Of a stretch of DNA of 64,000 nucleotides, positions 26,688-36,739 are shown one piece after another. Both the position numbers and the translations under genes were made by a program. Under the pieces are notes generated by a model that did not search any database, was not told where the DNA came from, and saw nothing but the letters and a program-made list of their open reading frames with translations. Position 1 is the first letter of the stretch. Each line of letters opens with the position of its first letter. The DNA comes from JADKAC01 sp964492065 (GTDB lineage Bacteria; Bacteroidota; Bacteroidia; Chitinophagales; BACL12): NCBI GenBank assembly GCA_964492065.1, contig CAZBHH010000005.1:81752-145751 (forward strand), in the 5' to 3' direction.

Positions 26688-29600
26688 ATGGATTTGGAGA
26701 ATTTGATCTCCCGCTATACGGGAAATGATCTGCGGGTAAACGCCATTGTAGAACAGATAGAGAACACCCCTGGTGTAAATGTCCATCTGGAGGGCATCGC
26801 CGGCTCTGTTGCGCCCTTATTTCTCGCCGCTGTTTTTAAAAAATCCACATTGAACCACCTGGTGATTCTCAATTCAAAAGAGGAGGCGGCCTATTTTTTG
26901 AATGACCTGCAAACGCTGTTGCCAAAGAAAGATATTTTATTTTTCCCCGACTCGTTTAAAAAAACCGGCAGCTTCGATGAAGCCGAACCCAATAATATTT
27001 TACAGCGCACCGAAGTAATCAATGCGCTCACCAATCCTTCAACCAAAGGCGCCCTGATAGTATCGTATCCCGAAGCATTGCCGGAAAAGGCAGTGCTGCC
27101 GTCGGTGCTAAAACACAATACCCTGCATGTGAGGAAAGACGAATCCCTCGACATACATTTTTTAACGGATCTGCTGGCAGAGCATGGATTTGAACACAGC
27201 GATTTTGTGTATGAACCCGGGCAGTTTTCGCTGCGGGGCGGCATTATTGATATTTTTTCGTTCGGCAACGATCTTCCCTATCGCATCGAATTGGATGATT
27301 CTGCGGTGGAGAGTATCCGGGTGTTTGACCCCGCCACGCAATTGTCGGTGAAAAATATTGCACAGATTACCATTGTACCTAATATTCAGACACAATTTGG
27401 CGAAAGCGAAAAAGTATCGCTGTTTAAGTCGCTGCCTCCCAATACCGCCACCTGGTTTCATAATGTGCGTTATGTTCTGGAAGCTGCCAATCATTATTTT
27501 GAAGAAGCGGTTGACTGGTTTAAGCTGATGCAGTCGGCAAATCACCTGTCTGCCGGCCACCCGTTTTACGATAACCCTCCGGCGGAAATGATGGAAGATG
27601 CGGCGCAGATCAGCGCTCATTGCATGGGTTTTGCGCATATCGAATTCGGGCGGCAGACCTCGCTGGAACAAGTGCAGCTAATAGAGTGCAATACACAACC
27701 GCAACCGCTGTTCAATCGCAATTTCAATTTGTTGATTGAGCAATTGGAGCAATACCATCAAAAAAAGTACGCCATCTTCCTGTTTATGAGCAATGCCAAA
27801 CAGGCGGAGCGCTTTCACCAGATTTTTACCGACCTGAAGGCTAATATGGAGTACCATGCACTCATCAAATCCATCAGCACGGGTTTTATCGATCACGGGC
27901 AGAAAATTGTGTGCTTTACCGACCACGAAATATTTGAGCGCTATCACAAGTACGATTTAAAAAGCGGGTACAGCCGTGAGGATGCGCTTACGCTGCGCTC
28001 ACTCCACGAATTGCAACCGGGAGATTTTGTAACGCATATCGATCACGGCGTGGGTATTTATTCCGGTTTGGAGAAACTGGAAATCAACGGCCAGGTGCAG
28101 GAGGCGGTGCGCCTGCGCTACCGCGACAATGATTTGCTGTATGTCAATATCAACTCGCTGCATAAAATTTCGCGATACGTTGGTAAGGACGGTACCGAAC
28201 CGCGGTTGAATAAACTGGGCAGCGATGCCTGGGAAAACCTGAAACGCAAAACAAAAAGCAAGGTAAAAGATATTGCCAAGGAGTTAATCGCATTATACGC
28301 CAAACGAAAGGCATCGAAAGGATTTGCTTTTTCGGCAGACGGTTATCTCCAGAATGAACTGGAAGCCTCTTTTATTTATGAAGACACGCCTGACCAGGAA
28401 AAAGCGACGACGGATGTGAAGCGTGACATGGAGCGCAGCTATCCGATGGACAGGCTGGTGTGCGGCGATGTGGGGTTCGGCAAAACGGAGATTGCCATCC
28501 GTGCCGCCTTTAAAGCCGTGACCGATGGGAAACAGGTCGCCGTTTTGGTACCTACCACCATACTCGCATTGCAGCATTATAAAACGTTTTCCGGGAGGCT
28601 AAAAGATTTCCCCTGTGAGATAGACTATATCAACCGATTTAAAACGGCAAAAGCAAAAAAGGAAACGCTGCAGTCGGTAGCCGAAGGCAAAACGGATATT
28701 CTCATCGGCACGCATTCGATCATCGGCAAAAATGTAAAATTCAAAGATTTGGGTTTATTGATAATTGATGAGGAGCAGAAGTTCGGCGTGGGGGCAAAAG
28801 AAAAACTGCGGGCGTTGCGCACGCAGGTAGATACGTTAACGCTCACGGCCACGCCCATACCCCGCACCTTGCAGTTCAGCCTGATGGGCGCCCGCGATCT
28901 CTCGATTATCAATACGCCTCCGCCCAACCGGCAACCCATTACTACGGAGTTGAAACCATTTGATGCCGCATTTATCCGCGATGCAATTTATTTTGAAATA
29001 CACCGCAACGGGCAGGTGTTTTTCATCCACAACCGTGTAAGAGATATCGAAGAAATTGCAGCGCTGATACGGCAGGTTTGCCCGGATGTGCATATCGGCG
29101 TTGCCCATGGACAGCTCCATGGTGAAGAGCTGGAAGACCGTATGTTGAAGTTTATCAACCGGGAATTTGACGTACTGGTATGCACCAATATCGTGGAGAG
29201 CGGCCTGGATATTCCAAATGCGAATACGATCATCATCAACAACGCCCACTGGTTTGGGTTGAGCGATTTGCATCAACTGCGTGGCAGGGTGGGGCGCAGC
29301 AATATGAAGGCGTATTGCTACCTGTTGTCGCCGCCTCTGTACGGATTACCCGACGATGCGAGAAAACGGCTGCGCACCATCGAGCAGTTCGCCGATCTGG
29401 GCAGCGGCTTCCAGATATCCATGCGGGATATGGATATTCGCGGCGCCGGCAATTTGCTGGGCGCCGAGCAAAGCGGGTTCATCGCCGATATCGGGTTCGA
29501 GACATATCATAAAATACTGGACGAGGCCATCCGGGAATTAAAACACACCGAATACAAGAAGTTGTTTGCCGAACAGATAGAAGAGAAACAGGAATACGTA

Positions 29601-30065
29601 GGCGATGTAACCATCGAAACCGACCGGGAGATGCTGATACCCGACAACTATATCAGCAGTGTGAGCGAGCGCATGCACATTTATACCCGGCTGGACAATA
29701 TCAAAGATATGCAGGGCATCGTGCAGTTTACTGCCGAATTGGAAGACCGCTTCGGGCCGGTGCCTGCACAGGTCAATGAATTGTTCAGCGGAGTTCAGTT
29801 GCGCTGGGTAGCCAGGGAACTGGGTTTTGAAAAGATTATTTTCAAGCATAGGAAACTGCGCTGTAATTTTCCCGAAAACCGGCAGAGTTATTTTTATGAG
29901 AGCCTGCACTTTCAAAAATTGCTCACTTACTTCGCATTGCAAAAAGGCGCCTTCGCATTGAAACAAACCGATGCACATCTCATACTCGTAATGGATCAGG
30001 TGCAAAACCTCGCACATGCAAAACAAGTACTGGAAAATATCAAAACACAGGCGCTGGGCGGATAA
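26688..30065 (+). CDS. mfd: Transcription-repair coupling factor
   Basis: 1125 aa, normal length. UvrB-homology modules (about 60-330) are followed by the RNA-polymerase interaction domain (SLHELQPGDFVTHIDHGVGIY, near 450) and the RecG-like translocase. Walker A is GDVGFGKTEIAI and the DExQ-box is IIDEEQKFGVGAKEK; later motifs are TLTATPIPRTLQFSLMG and LRGRVGRSNMKAYCYLL with MDIRGAGNLLG. The C-terminal TRCF domain (ETDREMLIPDNYISSVSERM) is complete. It removes RNA polymerase stalled at lesions and recruits UvrA. The start is set by the promoter box at 26671. Confidence 0.97.
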   Translation: MDLENLISRYTGNDLRVNAIVEQIENTPGVNVHLEGIAGSVAPLFLAAVFKKSTLNHLVILNSKEEAAYFLNDLQTLLPKKDILFFPDSFKKTGSFDEAEPNNILQRTEVINALTNPSTKGALIVSYPEALPEKAVLPSVLKHNTLHVRKDESLDIHFLTDLLAEHGFEHSDFVYEPGQFSLRGGIIDIFSFGNDLPYRIELDDSAVESIRVFDPATQLSVKNIAQITIVPNIQTQFGESEKVSLFKSLPPNTATWFHNVRYVLEAANHYFEEAVDWFKLMQSANHLSAGHPFYDNPPAEMMEDAAQISAHCMGFAHIEFGRQTSLEQVQLIECNTQPQPLFNRNFNLLIEQLEQYHQKKYAIFLFMSNAKQAERFHQIFTDLKANMEYHALIKSISTGFIDHGQKIVCFTDHEIFERYHKYDLKSGYSREDALTLRSLHELQPGDFVTHIDHGVGIYSGLEKLEINGQVQEAVRLRYRDNDLLYVNINSLHKISRYVGKDGTEPRLNKLGSDAWENLKRKTKSKVKDIAKELIALYAKRKASKGFAFSADGYLQNELEASFIYEDTPDQEKATTDVKRDMERSYPMDRLVCGDVGFGKTEIAIRAAFKAVTDGKQVAVLVPTTILALQHYKTFSGRLKDFPCEIDYINRFKTAKAKKETLQSVAEGKTDILIGTHSIIGKNVKFKDLGLLIIDEEQKFGVGAKEKLRALRTQVDTLTLTATPIPRTLQFSLMGARDLSIINTPPPNRQPITTELKPFDAAFIRDAIYFEIHRNGQVFFIHNRVRDIEEIAALIRQVCPDVHIGVAHGQLHGEELEDRMLKFINREFDVLVCTNIVESGLDIPNANTIIINNAHWFGLSDLHQLRGRVGRSNMKAYCYLLSPPLYGLPDDARKRLRTIEQFADLGSGFQISMRDMDIRGAGNLLGAEQSGFIADIGFETYHKILDEAIRELKHTEYKKLFAEQIEEKQEYVGDVTIETDREMLIPDNYISSVSERMHIYTRLDNIKDMQGIVQFTAELEDRFGPVPAQVNELFSGVQLRWVARELGFEKIIFKHRKLRCNFPENRQSYFYESLHFQKLLTYFALQKGAFALKQTDAHLILVMDQVQNLAHAKQVLENIKTQALGG

Positions 30066-30085
30066 ATTTTCTTTACGAGTCCGCC

Positions 30086-30113
30086 AGTAAATGGCAGCGA
30101 GATACCATTTACT
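30086..30113 (+). terminator. Hairpin downstream of mfd
   Basis: AGTAAATGG / CCATTTACT forms a perfect 9-bp stem with a 10-nt loop, 20 bp after the mfd stop. Only a short, weak T stretch follows, so termination is plausible but not certain. Confidence 0.4.
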
Positions 30114-30180
30114 TTACAATAAATTACCGGTTAAGCCTGCCGTGCGAAAGCACAGAGCGGCAGCGTCGGGGAGGGAGAAA

Positions 30181-31284
30181 TTACAACACTCTGCGCAGCC
30201 ATTTAGGCAATACGGCAATACCGATTATCAGGTAGGGATAGTAGGAAATAATGCGCCACAACAACGCCATAATCGGGGCCAGTGCAGTGCTCGTATAATC
30301 GCACATCAGGATGCTGAAACTGATTTCGGCAATACCGGTACTTCCCGGTGTGGCGGGTATGAGCATCAGCATCCACACGACAAACTGGCGGGCGTATATC
30401 ACCGGCCAACTGCCGGGTGCTATATTGAAGAAGGCCAGAGTAATACAGAGCGAAATGCTGAACAATGCAAACCATGAAACCAAAGTGGAGCCCGTCGCCT
30501 TGAGCCAGAAAACCGCATCTTTACTTTTCAGTTCATCGCTTGTCGCAATAATGTCCAATCCGGTATTGTGTGCATCTTCTTTCCAGCGCCGCAGCAAGCG
30601 CCATGAAAAAATAAATTGCAGCGTATTGCTGATAGCCTTTGCATTGATAAACAATCCATATCCCAGGAAAATAACAAGGAAAAGATAAAAGAAATACGTC
30701 CACCAAAAAATGGTCTTCAGCGAATGGAAAATATGAATCAGGGGCAACTCACCCACCTGCATGCAGCCGGCTTCGCTGCCAAACATTTTTGTATTGCCAA
30801 CTAACAGTACGGCAGCCGTTGCCAGCAGGGCAAACACGGCCTGGTCTAAAAATACTGTTAGCAGCGAGGTGGTAGCGCTTTTCCCGGTACTGAGTTTTTC
30901 CTTTTTCAGGAAATACACAGCCGCAGCGGCGCCACCAACTGTTGACGGCGTGATTGCCGATGAAAACAACCACAGGCTGATAACTGAAAAACTGCTGCCC
31001 CAACTGATGGCATTGCCGGTGATTAACCGCAATCGGTACATAAAAGCAAGGTGGCGAGTGATGAGCATGACATACCCCATACAGATCCATATCAGCGACT
31101 TCTCATTCCACACAATTTCCCTGAAAGCTTCGATATCGAAAGTAGAGATAATCAGGAATCCCGACAGCAGCAGACCGACAATAATAACGATAAAGATTTT
31201 TCGATAACTAAACTGTTTTTTCAGTTCGGGGTTATCAATAATCATTTCTTTTTGTGCGTTGGAATCATCAGGCTGTTGCGACAT
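30181..31284 (-). CDS. Lysylphosphatidylglycerol synthase-type flippase domain membrane protein
   Basis: 367 aa with about eight membrane helices. It has the segments typical of the LPG synthase transmembrane / UPF0104 (YbhN, AglD) family: ISLWLFSSAITPSTVGGAAAAVYFLKKEKLSTGKS near the middle and MLIPATPGSTGIAEISF near the end. There is no aminoacyl-transferase domain, so it is a stand-alone membrane domain, often linked to lipid or polyprenyl-glycan flipping. Its start overlaps scpA by 17 bp, so it is translated from the scpA transcript. Function is inferred only at family level. Confidence 0.8.
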   Translation of the reverse strand: MSQQPDDSNAQKEMIIDNPELKKQFSYRKIFIVIIVGLLLSGFLIISTFDIEAFREIVWNEKSLIWICMGYVMLITRHLAFMYRLRLITGNAISWGSSFSVISLWLFSSAITPSTVGGAAAAVYFLKKEKLSTGKSATTSLLTVFLDQAVFALLATAAVLLVGNTKMFGSEAGCMQVGELPLIHIFHSLKTIFWWTYFFYLFLVIFLGYGLFINAKAISNTLQFIFSWRLLRRWKEDAHNTGLDIIATSDELKSKDAVFWLKATGSTLVSWFALFSISLCITLAFFNIAPGSWPVIYARQFVVWMLMLIPATPGSTGIAEISFSILMCDYTSTALAPIMALLWRIISYYPYLIIGIAVLPKWLRRVL

Positions 31285-32032
31285 GACCGGTGTTCAGATT
31301 TAACCAGAAATTATTTATTCCTTCACCGATCAACAGTTGAATTTTTTGTGTTGCAATCAAATCCAGTATCGCCAGAAAGCGGTACACTGCCTGATGCTTG
31401 TCTTTACATGTTTCGAAGACATCCGTAAAAGAAGATTTACCCTTCAACCTGCAAAAACCAATTACATGGCCGCTCTCTTCTTCTATGGAATAATTGTATT
31501 TATATACGACGTGCTCCTTAACTTCGGGTTGATTGCGATAGCGCTCCATGACCTTCTCAAATACTTTCAGCAGGGTGAACAGGTTCACATTGCTCAACTC
31601 CATTTCGTTCGTAAATTTTTTTGAGAGCAGTTGTTGCTCCGCAGCAATATTTCCCCGTTGTAATTTAAGCATGCGCTCTTCTTCCAGGTGCGTGAGTTCA
31701 CCGAGTACTTCTTTATAGCGCTTGTACTCCACTAACCTGTCCACCAGTTCCTTGCGTGGGTCAATTTCATTGCCGAATTCATCGAGTTCCTTTCTCGGCA
31801 ACAGCATTTTCGCCTTAATGCGCATTAATGTGGCGGCAACCAGGATAAAATCACTGGCGAGTTCAATATTCAATTGGTTCATCTCGTGCAGGTAGTCGAG
31901 AAATTCCTTGGTGATCCTGGAAATGGGTATATCGTAAATATCGAGTTCATCCCGTTCGATAAAAAACAATAACAAATCAAAGGGGCCTTCAAACTGCGGG
32001 AGTTTTATTTCAAATGTCGGTTGCTCTGCCAT
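31268..32032 (-). CDS. scpA: Segregation and condensation protein A
   Basis: 254 aa. The kleisin N-terminus FEIKLPQFEGPFDLLLFFIERDELDIYDIPI is diagnostic, followed by LASDFILVAATLMRIKAKMLLP. The C-terminal winged-helix region ends FLAILDLIATQKIQLLIGEG. ScpA bridges the SMC dimer and ScpB in the condensin complex. scpB is not adjacent. The protein continues into an overlapping membrane-protein gene. A -7 box lies 28 nt upstream. Confidence 0.95.
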   Translation of the reverse strand: MAEQPTFEIKLPQFEGPFDLLLFFIERDELDIYDIPISRITKEFLDYLHEMNQLNIELASDFILVAATLMRIKAKMLLPRKELDEFGNEIDPRKELVDRLVEYKRYKEVLGELTHLEEERMLKLQRGNIAAEQQLLSKKFTNEMELSNVNLFTLLKVFEKVMERYRNQPEVKEHVVYKYNYSIEEESGHVIGFCRLKGKSSFTDVFETCKDKHQAVYRFLAILDLIATQKIQLLIGEGINNFWLNLNTGHVATA

Positions 32033-32060
32033 AGATACAATTCAATGTCGGTTGTTACAC

Positions 32061-32068
32061 CAAAAATA
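32061..32068 (-). promoter_or_regulatory. -7 box for scpA
   Basis: TATTTTTG on the minus strand, an exact TAnnTTTG, between the recQ stop and scpA, 28 nt from the scpA ATG. Confidence 0.5.
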
Positions 32069-32090
32069 CTGAATTCCGCCGTCGGAAAAA

Positions 32091-34292
32091 TTAAATTGCC
32101 AGTTCGCTCATAAATTTAATATGCAGCAATTGAATTTCTTCAAACGACAGCCCCTCATCTTTCAGATCGTGAAAAGCCTTGTTCAGGTCCAAGGTGGTCA
32201 ATGTCCGGAAATAATCAAATACATCCTCCTGCAGGTCTTCTTCGATAATGTCGTTAATGTAATAGTTCAGATTCAGTTTTGTCCCGCTGGAAACTATGGA
32301 TTCAATTTCGGTAATCAGGTTAATCATCGATATTCCACGCATCCGGGAGATTTCTTCCAGCGACAGTTTTTTATCGATGCTCTGAATGATATGAATCTTG
32401 TCCGCACTTTTATTGGCCATAATCTTCATGGTCATAAAGTCGGTTGGCCGTTCGATTTCATTTTCTTCCACATACCGTGAAATGGCGGCGACCATTTCCT
32501 TGCCGAATTTTTCTGCCTTTCCCTTGCTCACTCCCGACACTTTTGTCAGTTCTTCCAGGGTACACGGGTACATCGTCGCCATCTCTTCGAGCGAGTTTTC
32601 CGAAAAGATTACATAGGGCGGCAGTTTTTGAACTTTGGCGATGCCATCGCGGATTTTTATGAGCATCTCGAACAACACCGGGTCCAGTACCGACTTGGCG
32701 CCTGCGCTTTCCATTTCCACATCGGAGGTATCTGTTTCATAATCGTGATTAAGGGAAATCATCATCGACTTGGGCGTCTTGATAAATTTCTTACCCGCAT
32801 CGGTAAACTTTATCAGCCCGTATTGTTCGATATCCTTATATACCAGATGATTCAGCAGGCATTGGCGGAAAATGGAATTCCAGAAGTGGTCGTCTTTTTC
32901 TTTTCCCGATCCGAACAGTTCCTGTTTATCGTGGCTGTAGTTGAGTATCTCGGTGGTTTTCTTGCCCATCATGAAATCCACCAGGTAAGGTATGCCGTAG
33001 TTTTCTTTCAGCGCCTTAATCACCTGCAATGCCTTATGGATAAATTCCTTGCCCTCAATTTTTTCCTTTGGTTTCAGACAGTTGTCGCAACTGCCGCAAT
33101 TTTCTTTGGTGTAGTCTTCGCCGAAATAGTGCAATAAAAATTTCCGGCGGCATACGGATGTCTCGGCATAGGCGGCTGTTTCTGCCAGCAGTTGAGCGCC
33201 CATTTCCCGTTCGGACAGCGGCTTATCCCGCATAAATTTTTCGAGTTTCTCGATATCCTTATAACTGTAGAAAGCGATACACCTGCCCTCTAACCCGTCG
33301 CGGCCGCTGCGCCCTGTTTCCTGGTAGTAGTTTTCAATGGACTTGGGTATGTCGAAGTGAATCACAAAGCGCACGTCCGGTTTGTCAATGCCCATACCGA
33401 AGGCGATGGTGGCGACAATTACGTGAATGTCTTCCATCAGGAATTTATCCTGCACTTCGGTGCGCACGGAAGCATCCAACCCCGCATGGTAGGGCGCTGC
33501 CTTCACGCCGTTTACATTGAGCACTTTGGCAATGTCTTCCGTGGTCTTGCGGTTCAGGCAATAAATAATTCCCGATTTCCTTGCGTGCTCTTTCGTGTAT
33601 TTTACAATTTGTTTAATCGCAATTTCCTTACTGCGCTTCGGACGGATTTCGTAATACAGATTTGACCTGTTGAAGGAAGCGATAAATACGGTGGGATCCT
33701 GGAGGTCGAGATTCTTTTTAATATCGCTTTGCACCTTCGGTGTGGCTGTTGCGGTAAGTGCAATGATGGGAATCTTCTCATTGATGGTTTCAATCATATT
33801 CCGGATTTGCCGGTATTCCGGGCGGAAATCGTGGCCCCACTCCGAAATACAATGGGCTTCATCCACGGCGACAAAGGAGACTTTAATACCCTTAAAAAAT
33901 TCTATATTTTCTTCTTTCTTAAGTGTCTCGGGCGCAACAAACAACATCTTGGTGGTGCCACTGGTAATGTCTGCCTTTACCTTTTTAATCGTCGCCCGGT
34001 TGAGGGTGGAATTTAAAAAGTGTGCAATATCATTATTGTTGCTGTACGACCTGACGAGGTCCACCTGGTTTTTCATCAGCGCAATCAGTGGGGAAATGAT
34101 AATCGCCGTTCCTTCGGATAAAATGGCGGGCAACTGGTAACATAAGGACTTACCGCCGCCGGTAGGCATAATGACGAATGTGTCGTTTCCCGCCATCAGG
34201 TTTTTAATTATCGCTTCCTGGTTTCCTTTAAATGAATTAAAACCGAAATACTCTTGAAGAGCCCCTGCTAATGATAATTCTGCTAACCGCAT
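32091..34292 (-). CDS. recQ: ATP-dependent DNA helicase RecQ
   Basis: 733 aa. Walker A MPTGGGKSLCYQLPA is near residue 40. The DEAH box is in FVAVDEAHCISEWGHDFRPEYR, and motif VI is YYQETGRSGRDGLEG. The RQC zinc site is formed by C-x-x-K-F-LLHYFGEDY...NCGSCDNC. An HRDC domain (about 540-620) follows, and a C-terminal helix-turn-helix-like tail (about 630-733) makes this longer than the E. coli enzyme, as is usual in Bacteroidota. It unwinds DNA 3'-5' in recombination and repair. It is 58 bp upstream of scpA. Confidence 0.96.
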   Translation of the reverse strand: MRLAELSLAGALQEYFGFNSFKGNQEAIIKNLMAGNDTFVIMPTGGGKSLCYQLPAILSEGTAIIISPLIALMKNQVDLVRSYSNNNDIAHFLNSTLNRATIKKVKADITSGTTKMLFVAPETLKKEENIEFFKGIKVSFVAVDEAHCISEWGHDFRPEYRQIRNMIETINEKIPIIALTATATPKVQSDIKKNLDLQDPTVFIASFNRSNLYYEIRPKRSKEIAIKQIVKYTKEHARKSGIIYCLNRKTTEDIAKVLNVNGVKAAPYHAGLDASVRTEVQDKFLMEDIHVIVATIAFGMGIDKPDVRFVIHFDIPKSIENYYQETGRSGRDGLEGRCIAFYSYKDIEKLEKFMRDKPLSEREMGAQLLAETAAYAETSVCRRKFLLHYFGEDYTKENCGSCDNCLKPKEKIEGKEFIHKALQVIKALKENYGIPYLVDFMMGKKTTEILNYSHDKQELFGSGKEKDDHFWNSIFRQCLLNHLVYKDIEQYGLIKFTDAGKKFIKTPKSMMISLNHDYETDTSDVEMESAGAKSVLDPVLFEMLIKIRDGIAKVQKLPPYVIFSENSLEEMATMYPCTLEELTKVSGVSKGKAEKFGKEMVAAISRYVEENEIERPTDFMTMKIMANKSADKIHIIQSIDKKLSLEEISRMRGISMINLITEIESIVSSGTKLNLNYYINDIIEEDLQEDVFDYFRTLTTLDLNKAFHDLKDEGLSFEEIQLLHIKFMSELAI

Positions 34293-34467
34293 TGTACTTT
34301 TTTGTCTGTTTTTACATTAATAAACACAATTGTGGAAGTATTGTTACAACTTCGCATTCTGAAACCGCATCCTAACATCGGGTTATGGCCTGCCGGATTG
34401 CGAATGATTAAATATAATACAATTACTAATTAAATTTTAAAAAGTAGCATTATTACATAAGCAGCGT

Positions 34468-35547
34468 ATGAATCATATTTATGTGGCTATAATGGCCGGA
34501 GGTATTGGCAGCAGGTTTTGGCCGGCGAGCAGAATACATAAACCCAAGCAGTTTTTAGATATTCTTAACACGGGGAAAACCCTGATTCAAAGTACCTATG
34601 AACGGTTTTTAAAAATAGCTCCCAAAGATAATATCTTTATTGTTACCAATGAAGCCTATCTCGACCTGGTGCACGAGCAGTTGCCGGAAATGAACCCGTC
34701 ACGCATTCTCGCCGAGCCAATGCGAAGAAACACAGCGCCTTGTATCGCATACGTCAGTCATAAAATACTGACACTGGACCCCCAGGCCAATATCATCGTG
34801 GCGCCTTCCGACCACCTGATCCGCAATGAGCAAAAGTTCCTCGAGGTGATGTACCAGGGGCTGGACTATACCTCCACGCACGACGACCTGCTCACGCTGG
34901 GTATCAAACCCACCCGCCCCGACACCGGGTACGGGTATATCCAGTTCGACGACCATACCGTCATGCCCGGTATCCATAAGGTGAAAACCTTTACCGAAAA
35001 ACCCGACAAAGAGCTGGCAAAGGCGTTTATCAGCAGCGGCGACTTTTTGTGGAATTCCGGCATCTTTATCTGGAATGTCCGCTGCATACTCAATGCCTTT
35101 GAAAGGCATTTACAGGACATCAACCACGCATTTGCCGAGGCGCAGAAATACTTCGGCAAACCCGAGGAGGCAGCGGCTGTCGAAAAGGCTTACAGCCTGT
35201 GTACCAATATTTCCATCGATTTCGGCATTATGGAAAAAGCGTCGAATGTGTATGTGATCCCGAGCGGCTTCGGCTGGAGCGATCTGGGCACGTGGACATC
35301 GCTGTGGTCCAACTACAACCACGACTACCACGGCCATGCAGTGAAAGGCAACAGGGTGCTGATGTACGACAGCAAAGACTGCATGGTGATTGCTCCCGAC
35401 AACAAGTTAGTGGTATTGCAGGGCATGGATGATTATGTGGTGGTGGACAGCGGCGACGTCCTGCTGGTATGTAAAAAAGACCAGGAACAACAGTTAAAAG
35501 AAATTACTACGGACATTAAGCGTTACTTAGGCGACACCTATTTATAA
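34468..35547 (+). CDS. Mannose-1-phosphate guanylyltransferase
   Basis: 359 aa, single-domain GDP-mannose pyrophosphorylase without the isomerase half. The nucleotidyltransferase signature MAGGIGSRFWPASRIHKPKQF opens the protein. EPMRRNTAPCIAYVSH, VAPSDHLI, KPTRPDTGYGYIQ, TFTEKPD and WNSGIFIWN follow in the usual order. It makes GDP-mannose from GTP and mannose-1-phosphate for surface glycans. In T9SS bacteria such glycans include A-LPS-like anchors, but that link is only a possibility here. It is 3 bp upstream of the aminotransferase gene. Confidence 0.93.
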   Translation: MNHIYVAIMAGGIGSRFWPASRIHKPKQFLDILNTGKTLIQSTYERFLKIAPKDNIFIVTNEAYLDLVHEQLPEMNPSRILAEPMRRNTAPCIAYVSHKILTLDPQANIIVAPSDHLIRNEQKFLEVMYQGLDYTSTHDDLLTLGIKPTRPDTGYGYIQFDDHTVMPGIHKVKTFTEKPDKELAKAFISSGDFLWNSGIFIWNVRCILNAFERHLQDINHAFAEAQKYFGKPEEAAAVEKAYSLCTNISIDFGIMEKASNVYVIPSGFGWSDLGTWTSLWSNYNHDYHGHAVKGNRVLMYDSKDCMVIAPDNKLVVLQGMDDYVVVDSGDVLLVCKKDQEQQLKEITTDIKRYLGDTYL

Positions 35548-35549
35548 AG

Positions 35550-36707
35550 ATGTTACAGTTTCCAGGCACCATCCGCACCAAATTGCCCAATACCGGCCTT
35601 AGCATATTTTCCAGTATGACGGCGCTGGCCAACAAGCACCAGGCGATAAACCTCGCCCAGGGGTTTCCCGATTTTCCCCCCTCTCAAAAATTAATTGAAC
35701 TGGTACACCACTATATGAGGCAGGGGATGAATCAGTATGCGCCCATGCCGGGAGTGATGCCATTGCGGGAGGCGATAGCAGAAAAAACCGGTGAAATCTA
35801 TGGGTTGCATCCAGACCCCGAAACGGAAATCACCGTCGTCCCGGGCGCTACCTATGGCTTGTACGCCAGCTTCCAGGCGCTGCTGCACGAAGGCGATGAA
35901 GTGATTGTATTCGAGCCGGCATACGACAGCTATGTGCCGGGAATCACGATGGCAGGAGGTGTACCCGTTTACGTGCAATTGCAAGCTCCCGATTACAAAA
36001 TCAACTGGGATTCGGTGAAAAAGCGCATCAACGCCCGCACACGTGCCATCGTGCTCAACTCGCCTCAAAATCCCAGCGGCACCGTATTGAAATCCGCCGA
36101 CCTCCAGCAACTCGCCAAACTGGTGAAGGATACCGATATCGTCATCATCAGCGATGAGGTGTACGAACATATCATTTTCGACGGCCAGCGCCATGAGGGT
36201 GTTTTGCATTACCCCGAACTGGCAAGGCGCAGCATTGTCATTGCATCGTTTGGCAAGACGTTTCACAATACGGGTTGGAAAACCGGCTATATCATTGCAC
36301 CGAGAGAATTGACAAAGGAATTGAGGGCCGTCCATCAGTTCATGTTGTTTTCGGTGCACACACCTTCCCAATACGCATTGGCGGATTTTCTGAAAGACAG
36401 AAATCAATACACGGCGCTTCCCGAATTTTACCAACAGAAACGAGACCTGTTTATTCGCTTATTACAAGGGTCACACTTTAAATGGAAACCCGCCGCCGGC
36501 ACCTATTTTCAACTGTTGGATTACGGGGCTGTCAGCAATAAAAAAGACGCCGACTTTGCCGTGGAGCTCACCGAGAAATACAAGGTGGCCTCCATTCCGC
36601 TGAGCCCGTTTTATCACAACACTATACCGGGAACTTTACTGCGCTTCTGTTTTGCCAAGTCGCAGACCACCCTGGAACAAGCTGCTGCCATACTCCAAAA
36701 AATCTAA
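35550..36707 (+). CDS. PLP-dependent aminotransferase, methionine/glutamine (YbdL/KAT) type
   Basis: 385 aa fold-type I class I/II aminotransferase. Visible motifs: QAINLAQGFPDFPPSQKL near the start, QYAPMPGVMPLREAIAEKTG, the PLP-contact asparagine in LNSPQNPSGTVL, the aspartate and tyrosine of ISDEVYEH, and the Schiff-base lysine in SFGKTFHNTGWKTGYI. The sequence is closest in pattern to methionine aminotransferase YbdL and kynurenine-glutamine transaminases. With glutamine as donor it would make alpha-ketoglutaramate, the substrate of the omega-amidase encoded 1.1 kb downstream. The natural substrate is inferred. Confidence 0.88.
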   Translation: MLQFPGTIRTKLPNTGLSIFSSMTALANKHQAINLAQGFPDFPPSQKLIELVHHYMRQGMNQYAPMPGVMPLREAIAEKTGEIYGLHPDPETEITVVPGATYGLYASFQALLHEGDEVIVFEPAYDSYVPGITMAGGVPVYVQLQAPDYKINWDSVKKRINARTRAIVLNSPQNPSGTVLKSADLQQLAKLVKDTDIVIISDEVYEHIIFDGQRHEGVLHYPELARRSIVIASFGKTFHNTGWKTGYIIAPRELTKELRAVHQFMLFSVHTPSQYALADFLKDRNQYTALPEFYQQKRDLFIRLLQGSHFKWKPAAGTYFQLLDYGAVSNKKDADFAVELTEKYKVASIPLSPFYHNTIPGTLLRFCFAKSQTTLEQAAAILQKI

Positions 36708-36720
36708 TCTTCGCAAGCCG

Positions 36721-36728
36721 TATTTTTG
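36721..36728 (+). promoter_or_regulatory. -7 box for the methyltransferase gene
   Basis: TATTTTTG, an exact TAnnTTTG, 11 nt before the ATG at 36740. Confidence 0.5.
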
Positions 36729-36739
36729 GTTGGAAAGCA